The notes under the pieces are model-generated. The model was not told the origin of the DNA. It did no database searches and was given only the letters and a program-made list of their open reading frames with translations. From assembly GCF_000722695.1 (NCBI RefSeq), contig NZ_JPFU01000013.1:744001-808000 (forward strand): a stretch of DNA of 64,000 bases. Direction: 5' to 3'. This document shows positions 59,010 to 64,000 of this stretch, piece by piece (the first letter of the stretch is position 1; every line of letters begins with the position of its first letter). The stretch comes from Streptococcus mitis. GTDB taxonomy: Bacteria; Bacillota; Bacilli; Lactobacillales; Streptococcaceae. A program made the translations under genes and the position numbers.

Positions 59010-60419
59010 TTAGTAGTCCAAAGCATCCGCATGTCCAGAACCATTTCCAACAAAGTATCCTGTCTTACAGTTAAGGGTAAAGAGATAGGTTCCATCTGGC
59101 TTGTAGAGGTTGTAATAACCATTGCCATTAACGATATTGACACGTTCAAGGATGTATTGATCACCAGTGATATAACCACGTGAGCGTGAAGTCGCTAGGA
59201 TTTGTTCCAAAACACCATCCGCGAAATCCCAAGCAGAGTTATTGCTATCATCAACAGCCGATTGATTGTAAGAAACACGACTGGCACTTCTTTGAACAGC
59301 AACTCCTGCACTTGATACGCCCATATTGACCTCACTACGAGAACTTCTAGTCTCAGTTGAGGCCGCATTTGAGCTACTTGGACTGGTCTCACTAGTAGTA
59401 TTTGAGCTGGCTTGACTAGAGTTTGAACTGCTAGTTTGACTTGAACTTGAAGCACTTGTTTGCTGGCTCTTACCAAGGCTAATAGCCTTATCTAGCACTT
59501 TATCAAGCTCCGTATTTCCAGTTTTAATGTCTGTAAATTTAGCATCAGATTTAGCTTTGACATTGGTATCCAGAACACCATCAACAATAGCTGGTTTCTC
59601 AAATTGTGCATTGACATCTTGAATGGCCTTGATTTGCATTGCTAGACTATCATACTTAGATTTGGCAAGCGTATGTTCACGACTACCTTCCAGCTTATCA
59701 AGCAAGGTTTTAAGTTGAGTCAGTTTATCAAACTGGCTATTTTTTAAAGCCGTTTTGTTGCTATCTGTGTAGAAGGCATCATATAAATTATTAAATTCTT
59801 CCGCTTCTGCCTGCGAGTTTGTGGTTGATTGAGAAGTCTGGATTTCCTTGGTCGAACGAGCTACTTGACGATAAACATAATAACCAGTTCCAAGGATAAG
59901 AACTACTAAGGCTGCTAGAATACCGTAAATCACCCATTTCTTCTTACTTTTTTCATCTTCACTATCCGTAACTCGAGAAAATGTTGGAACTTCTTCCTCT
60001 CCAAACAATTGTACTTCTTCAGTCTCAAATTCTTCGGCAAGAGGAGCTTCTGAAACGCGTGTGAATTCTAGATCATCAAACTGACTCAATTCATTTTCTA
60101 GTTCTGGAGAAGTTACTCCTGTTTCGTCACGAAGCTCTTGAAGCAAATTATCTAGAGTCTGGGGCTGCTCTACCTCTGCCTCTTCTTTTTCGATTAACTC
60201 CTCTTTTTTGTATTGTCGGGTCGCAAATTTATCTGCCTCAATTTCATCCTTATGTTGTTTCACATACTTGTCCAAGATAGAATCTCCAGGCAATACACCT
60301 GCTTCCACCTCTTCATTTTTTCGAATAGCTTGTCCAACCGTTAGCTCTTTGGCATCATCAAAATCAAATTGCGGTTCTTGATCTTCATTTTTATGACGAT
60401 TCCGTCTCTTCTTAGTCAT
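59010..60419 (-). CDS. mapZ: MapZ (LocZ), mid-cell positioning protein
   Basis: This 469-residue single-pass membrane protein has a long acidic cytoplasmic N-terminus (~1-155, basic start [14 protein letters not shown]), one transmembrane helix (~163-183, [20 protein letters not shown]), an extracellular helical domain (~190-320), a Ser-rich linker (~320-365) and a small C-terminal domain. MapZ marks the future division site by binding peptidoglycan and recruits FtsZ; it is a StkP substrate. Gene order between rlmL-like and gnd matches pneumococcus. Confidence 0.93.
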   Translation of the reverse strand: MTKKRRNRHKNEDQEPQFDFDDAKELTVGQAIRKNEEVEAGVLPGDSILDKYVKQHKDEIEADKFATRQYKKEELIEKEEAEVEQPQTLDNLLQELRDETGVTSPELENELSQFDDLEFTRVSEAPLAEEFETEEVQLFGEEEVPTFSRVTDSEDEKSKKKWVIYGILAALVVLILGTGYYVYRQVARSTKEIQTSQSTTNSQAEAEEFNNLYDAFYTDSNKTALKNSQFDKLTQLKTLLDKLEGSREHTLAKSKYDSLAMQIKAIQDVNAQFEKPAIVDGVLDTNVKAKSDAKFTDIKTGNTELDKVLDKAISLGKSQQTSASSSSQTSSSNSSQASSNTTSETSPSSSNAASTETRSSRSEVNMGVSSAGVAVQRSASRVSYNQSAVDDSNNSAWDFADGVLEQILATSRSRGYITGDQYILERVNIVNGNGYYNLYKPDGTYLFTLNCKTGYFVGNGSGHADALDY

Positions 60420-60431
60420 GAGTTTACCTTC

Positions 60432-61589
60432 CTACTTTACTTTCTGGCGTTTAACACGCTGACCAAAATATTGATACAAATCAACTTTTAAGGTACCATT
60501 GTATAATTTACGTTTCTTATCTGCTTGACTACCGTACTTGGTCTCAAAAGCTTCATCACTAGTTAAGATAAATTTGCTCCAGGTTTTCAGCGGTGCAAAT
60601 ACTTGCCCCATTTCAGCATAAAGCTTGGTAACCCCTTCATCATCTGACAAACGTTCACCATAAGGCGGATTGGAAATAATCACTCCATTGATTTTATCAG
60701 AACGCAAATCCTGCACGCGCATCTGCTTAAAGGTAATATCTCCTGCAACCCCTGCTGCCTGGGCATTTGCCTTAGCAATTTCCACCATGCGAGCATCAAT
60801 ATCACAGCCCATAATATCTAGTTCCAACTCACGATCCACTTTCTTAGCTGCCTCTGTGCGAACCTCTTGAATCAAACGATCACTAATCCAGTTCCATTCC
60901 TCAAAGGCAAAGGATCGACGAAGACCAGGAGCCACCTTTCGAGCAATCATAACTGCCTCGATACAGAAAGTTCCTGAACCACAGGTCGGATCAATCAGAG
61001 GCTTGTCTGGATACCAGTTAGAAAGTTGCAAAATAGCTGCTGCCATGTTTTCCTTGATAGGAGCCCCACCTTTTTCGGTACGATAGCCACGTTTAAAGAG
61101 ACTAGAGCCTGTCGTATCAATCATGACAGTTGCTACATCTTTGAGAATAGATACCTCAATCTTAAACTCTGGGCCATTCTCCATCAGAGGTACGCCTTCT
61201 GGGCGGGCATAGTGTTTCTGCAATTTCTTAACAACAGCCTTCTTTGAAATAGCCTGTACACTGGGCTCATTGTGAAGTTTAGATTTAACACATTTAGCTT
61301 TCGAAATCGGGAACCGAGCTCCAAGCGGTAAATAATGTTCCCAATCTAAGGCAAATACTCCCTGAAACAGCTCTTCAAAAGTCTTAGCAGGGAAAGTGCC
61401 TACAATAATCTTGATACGGTCTGCTGCTCGAAGCCAGAGGTTGGTTTCGATAATGGCTCTTGCATCTCCTTGAAAACGAACACGTCCATTTTCAACCTGA
61501 CAATCATAGCCCAACTCTCGCACTTCTCGTCCCACAACAGCTTCAAGACCTGCTGCTGCAGTAGCCATTAAATTAAATTCCTTTTTCAT
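60432..61589 (-). CDS. RlmL/YpsC-like 23S rRNA N2-guanine methyltransferase
   Basis: This 385-residue protein has an N-terminal ferredoxin-like and THUMP domain (~1-160) and a Rossmann methyltransferase domain with PLIDPTCGSGTFCIEAVMIA (SAM binding) and the catalytic IISNPPYGERL. The family methylates guanine N2 of 23S rRNA; the E. coli counterpart is the N-terminal half of RlmKL. It lies 12 bp upstream of mapZ on the same strand and probably shares its transcript. Confidence 0.9.
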   Translation of the reverse strand: MKKEFNLMATAAAGLEAVVGREVRELGYDCQVENGRVRFQGDARAIIETNLWLRAADRIKIIVGTFPAKTFEELFQGVFALDWEHYLPLGARFPISKAKCVKSKLHNEPSVQAISKKAVVKKLQKHYARPEGVPLMENGPEFKIEVSILKDVATVMIDTTGSSLFKRGYRTEKGGAPIKENMAAAILQLSNWYPDKPLIDPTCGSGTFCIEAVMIARKVAPGLRRSFAFEEWNWISDRLIQEVRTEAAKKVDRELELDIMGCDIDARMVEIAKANAQAAGVAGDITFKQMRVQDLRSDKINGVIISNPPYGERLSDDEGVTKLYAEMGQVFAPLKTWSKFILTSDEAFETKYGSQADKKRKLYNGTLKVDLYQYFGQRVKRQKVK

Positions 61590-61632
61590 TTTCAGTCTTG
61601 TAAGACCTTTCTATATGTCCACTTTAAAAAAT

Positions 61633-61667
61633 GAGGTTGAGAAAATTTCTCAGCCCCAACCTATATG
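61633..61667 (-). terminator. rnpB terminator
   Basis: On the minus strand GGTTGGGGCTGAGAAA and TTTCTCAACC pair, followed by T-rich sequence. Confidence 0.7.
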
Positions 61668-61671
61668 CAAT

Positions 61672-62060
61672 TTTCTATAAGCCATGTTTTGTTCCAGAAG
61701 TGACTAGGACCACTTCCTTTGATAATCATCTGTCTACCACTAAGAGCATAGAGCTGATAGTAGTCAGAGTACTACGTTCGTTTCCGCGTACTCCATGCCC
61801 CGACCAAAATTTGGGTTGCTAGCTTGAGGGGTTTACCGCGTTCCACTCTCTCCGTTTCCAGAAAGACTCCGTCACTGTGGCACTTTCAAGTCTACTCTGA
61901 CCTATCCAAGGACTTAGCCATTTCAACTGCCGTAACGATTTCTCGTCCCTAGGCTTATGAATTCGCCTAGCACAAACACTACAGGCATCACAGCCTGTGC
62001 TAGCATGGACTTTCCTCATGAAAAGAAATTCTCTCCACGCGATTATCCAAAAATTGCACA
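61672..62060 (-). ncRNA. rnpB: RNase P RNA, type B
   Basis: The minus strand contains the universal core GAGGAAAGTCCATGC near the 5' end and the type B layout over ~390 nt. Conserved elements include GACGGAGT-like and GGGGCATGGAGTACG segments. The ends pair through GCAATTTT (5') and AAAATTGC (3'), the P1 helix. It lies between gpsB and the rlmL-like gene, its usual place in streptococci. It is the catalytic RNA that trims tRNA 5' ends. Exact ends are estimates. Confidence 0.93.
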
Positions 62061-62074
62061 TTTTAAATAAGCGC

Positions 62075-62404
62075 TTATAAATCAGAGTTATCCAAAATTT
62101 GTTTACCAAACACTTCTTTTTCGAGACGATTCAAGCGTTTCAAAATATCAAAATTCGTCATAGAGCCTGAAGTTGCCGCTTCAAGAGGCTCTGCTTGAAC
62201 TGGTGAAGGTTTCGGTTTACGAGATAATTCTTCCTTCAACTCAGCAATTTCTTGACGGAGAGACTTGACTAGGGCAGCATAAGTTTCATAGTCCTTGATG
62301 ACATCATCCAAAAATTCATCAACTTCAACCTTACTATATCCACGGACTTCACGTCCAAACTCTTGCTCAAAAATATCTTTTGCTGTAAAAATAATACTTG
62401 CCAT
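62075..62404 (-). CDS. gpsB: GpsB cell division regulator
   Basis: The start is the ATG at 62404, after GGAGAGAG, giving 109 residues. It has a DivIVA-like membrane-binding N-terminus ([20 protein letters not shown], then [16 protein letters not shown]), a coiled coil (~35-70), a Pro/Glu linker and a C-terminal helical trimer part ([16 protein letters not shown]). GpsB balances septal and peripheral wall synthesis and affects StkP activity. Confidence 0.95.
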   Translation of the reverse strand: MASIIFTAKDIFEQEFGREVRGYSKVEVDEFLDDVIKDYETYAALVKSLRQEIAELKEELSRKPKPSPVQAEPLEAATSGSMTNFDILKRLNRLEKEVFGKQILDNSDL

Positions 62405-62476
62405 CTCTCTCTCCATTCTCGATTTCTAATAGTATTATTATATAAAAAAAGGCAAACAAAAATCAAGGTCAAAGGC

Positions 62477-63004
62477 CTACTTTTCAGAAAAATTTTCTGC
62501 CAGCTCATTTAAGTCTTCAAAGGTTAGCCTTTTTATACGATAGCCTTCCTGATTTGTCATCAGCTTGTCCATAAATTTTAATTTTGTCTCATTTTCTGGA
62601 TCATAGAAAAAATAGGCTAAATCAGTATTTTCTATCAAAAATCGTTGGTAATCACGCAGTTGTCCCATGTTTTCATACTTAGGATAAGCATATTTAATAA
62701 AATCTACCTGCTTAAATTGGCTAAGTTTAAGCTGATTAGCTTCATTCCAGTTTTCCCCGTGTGTTTCAAAATCAAAAATAGTCGCTAGGCTGAAATCATA
62801 CTCGTCTTTCATTTCATTTGCAACATCGAGAACCCAAGATTCAAATCCCAAATTCCCTGTAAATACCAGCCATTTAAGCCCCTCTTCTGCTAAACTTTCT
62901 AAATCCCTTCGAATCGCTTTCTTTATAACTTTTAATCTGACATCCTTTTCGTTAAAGACACCCAAGTCGAAGTTAGAGTAGCCCATAATTAAAGCTGTAG
63001 TCAT
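62477..63004 (-). CDS. ypsA: YpsA/DUF1273 family protein
   Basis: The start is the ATG at 63004 after AAGGGG, giving 175 residues; a longer frame to 63088 has no start signal and overlaps recU. The sequence ([20 protein letters not shown], then [13 protein letters not shown]) is that of YpsA, a SLOG-superfamily protein that affects cell division in Bacillus and Staphylococcus. It is followed by gpsB and divergent from recU, as in pneumococcus. Confidence 0.92.
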   Translation of the reverse strand: MTTALIMGYSNFDLGVFNEKDVRLKVIKKAIRRDLESLAEEGLKWLVFTGNLGFESWVLDVANEMKDEYDFSLATIFDFETHGENWNEANQLKLSQFKQVDFIKYAYPKYENMGQLRDYQRFLIENTDLAYFFYDPENETKLKFMDKLMTNQEGYRIKRLTFEDLNELAENFSEK

Positions 63005-63070
63005 TTTTGCCCCTTTCTTTATATTTTTATGGTATAATAGAGCGATGTTATTGTACCAATAAGGAGAAAT

Positions 63071-63667
63071 ATGGTCAACTATCCTCATAAAATTTCATCA
63101 AAAAAAAGCCAAACATCTATTTCTCAACCAAAAAATTTCGCAAATCGAGGAATGACTTTTGAAAAGATGATTAACGCTACCAACGACTACTATCTGACGC
63201 ATGGCATGGCAGTTATCCATAAAAAGCCGACTCCTGTTCAGATTGTTCGAGTAGACTATCCTCAACGTAGTCGAGCCAAAATTGTAGAGGCCTATTTTAG
63301 ACAAGCTTCCACAACAGATTACTCTGGCGTGTATAGAGGACATTACATTGACTTTGAAGCCAAGGAAACACGACAAAAAAATGCTATTCCACTAAAGAAC
63401 TTCCATCTTCATCAGATTCAACATATGGAACAAGTTCTGGAACAGCAGGGCATTTGCTTCGTTCTACTTCATTTTTCTTCTCAACAAGAAACTTACTTGT
63501 TACCGGCACTTGATTTGATTCGTTTTTATCATCAAGATAAGGGTCAAAAATCAATGCCACTTGGATATATTCGGGAAAACGGATATTTAGTAAAGCAAGG
63601 TGCTTTCCCTCAAATTCCCTATCTCGATATTATCAAAGAACATTTACTAGGTGGTAAAACAAGATGA
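63071..63667 (+). CDS. recU: RecU Holliday junction resolvase
   Basis: This 198-residue nuclease has [20 protein letters not shown], the catalytic core ending with [12 protein letters not shown], and [10 protein letters not shown], all typical of RecU. It cleaves Holliday junctions in recombination and chromosome segregation. AAGGAG precedes the ATG and a TATAAT-type -10 lies ~35 bp upstream. Its stop codon overlaps the pbp1a start (ATGA), the conserved recU-pbp1a pair. Confidence 0.96.
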   Translation: MVNYPHKISSKKSQTSISQPKNFANRGMTFEKMINATNDYYLTHGMAVIHKKPTPVQIVRVDYPQRSRAKIVEAYFRQASTTDYSGVYRGHYIDFEAKETRQKNAIPLKNFHLHQIQHMEQVLEQQGICFVLLHFSSQQETYLLPALDLIRFYHQDKGQKSMPLGYIRENGYLVKQGAFPQIPYLDIIKEHLLGGKTR

Positions 63668-64000
63668 ACAAACAAATTATTCTGCGATTCTTAAAGTATA
63701 TGGGAATTACATCCCTTACCTTATTTATCGCTTTATTTCTATTAGGTGGTGGTGTCTTCCTCTACTTTGTTAGCAAGGCTCCAGCCTTATCTGAAAGTAA
63801 ATTGGTTACGACAACTTCTAGCAAGATTTATGACAACAAGAACGAATTGATTGCTGACCTTGGTTCTGAACGTCGCGTAAATGCTCAAGCCAATGAAATT
63901 CCCACTGATTTGGTCAAAGCTATCGTCTCAATCGAAGATCACCGCTTCTTTGATCATAGAGGTGTTGATACCATTCGTATCATGGGAGCTGCATTGAGAA
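63664..64000 (+). CDS. pbp1a: Penicillin-binding protein 1A (start only)
   Basis: The first 112 codons are present. A transmembrane helix (~12-38) is followed by the start of the glycosyltransferase domain: [21 protein letters not shown] sequence, then [19 protein letters not shown] with the catalytic Glu of motif 1. PBP1A polymerises and crosslinks peptidoglycan and is a beta-lactam resistance determinant. The first ~50 residues differ at several places from the pneumococcal protein I remember, which fits S. mitis or a mosaic allele. Confidence 0.95.
   Translation, partial: MNKQIILRFLKYMGITSLTLFIALFLLGGGVFLYFVSKAPALSESKLVTTTSSKIYDNKNELIADLGSERRVNAQANEIPTDLVKAIVSIEDHRFFDHRGVDTIRIMGAALR

Noticed and set aside
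61819..62109. 96-codon frame on the minus strand between the rlmL-like gene and gpsB
   Set aside because: It lies within RNase P RNA, whose conserved GAGGAAAGTCC core and end-pairing are clear.

Overview
The window reads as the chromosome of a mitis-group streptococcus of the S. pneumoniae / S. pseudopneumoniae / S. mitis cluster. The evidence is a low-GC genome, many choline-binding proteins (CBPs), six copies of the ~104 bp RUP-type repeat, and the pneumococcal gene order mutS2-cvpA-zapA / rnhC-lepB-recD2 / tig / liaFSR / mvaK1-mvaD-mvaK2-fni / ritR-gnd-mapZ-rlmL-rnpB-gpsB-ypsA / recU-pbp1a. The start of PBP1a differs at several positions from the pneumococcal protein as I remember it, so S. 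mitis or a close relative is more likely than S. pneumoniae.

Region 1 (1 to ~19.5 kb, almost all minus strand) is one end of an integrative and conjugative element (ICE). Read in the direction of transcription it holds: DUF2786, zinc-ribbon and small accessory genes; a two-HTH repressor divergent from an unusual membrane protein; a coupled small gene plus RepA_N initiator; a structured non-coding segment (possible oriT or RNA); a surface module; then the start of a type IV secretion operon (VirB2-like, VirB6/PrgH-like, PrgI, VirB4/PrgJ cut by the window edge inside its Walker A motif). The surface module is a PrgA-type exclusion protein on a choline-binding anchor, an antigen I/II adhesin with near-identical 531 bp repeats, and a VWA/G5-type LPXTG protein. 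This repeats the prgA-prgB-prgC-then-T4SS layout of enterococcal pCF10. A GNAT-like gene inside the operon has an in-frame TGA. No integrase or relaxase is visible, so the ICE continues to the left of the window.

Region 2 (~19.7 to 41.3 kb) is mostly core chromosome: a DUF6287 lipoprotein, a CBP divergent from an Rgg-type regulator across a promoter with a 12-base poly(C) tract, DNA maintenance and division genes, signal peptidase, trigger factor, two tandem CBPs with an unrecognised C-terminal domain, the LiaFSR cell-envelope stress system, and the mevalonate operon.

Region 3 (41.3 to 47.8 kb) is the most novel part. It is a compact lanthipeptide locus: a 36-residue Cys/Ser/Thr-ending precursor behind two consensus promoters and a hairpin leader, a three-domain lyase-kinase-cyclase synthetase that keeps the zinc ligands of the cyclase (class IV/LanL-like), and an MFS transporter. 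It lies between a broken CBP tail fused to an IS transposase fragment and an intact CbpC/CbpJ-like gene, with MITE-like elements on both sides.

Region 4 (47.9 to 56.3 kb) is a giant LPXTG adhesin gene of about 2,780 codons, split by a one-base frameshift, full of 270 bp and 210 bp repeats, and preceded by a hexanucleotide microsatellite at the predicted transcript start. Region 5 (56.6 to 64 kb) is core chromosome: ritR, gnd, mapZ, rlmL-like methyltransferase, rnpB, gpsB, ypsA, recU and the start of pbp1a.
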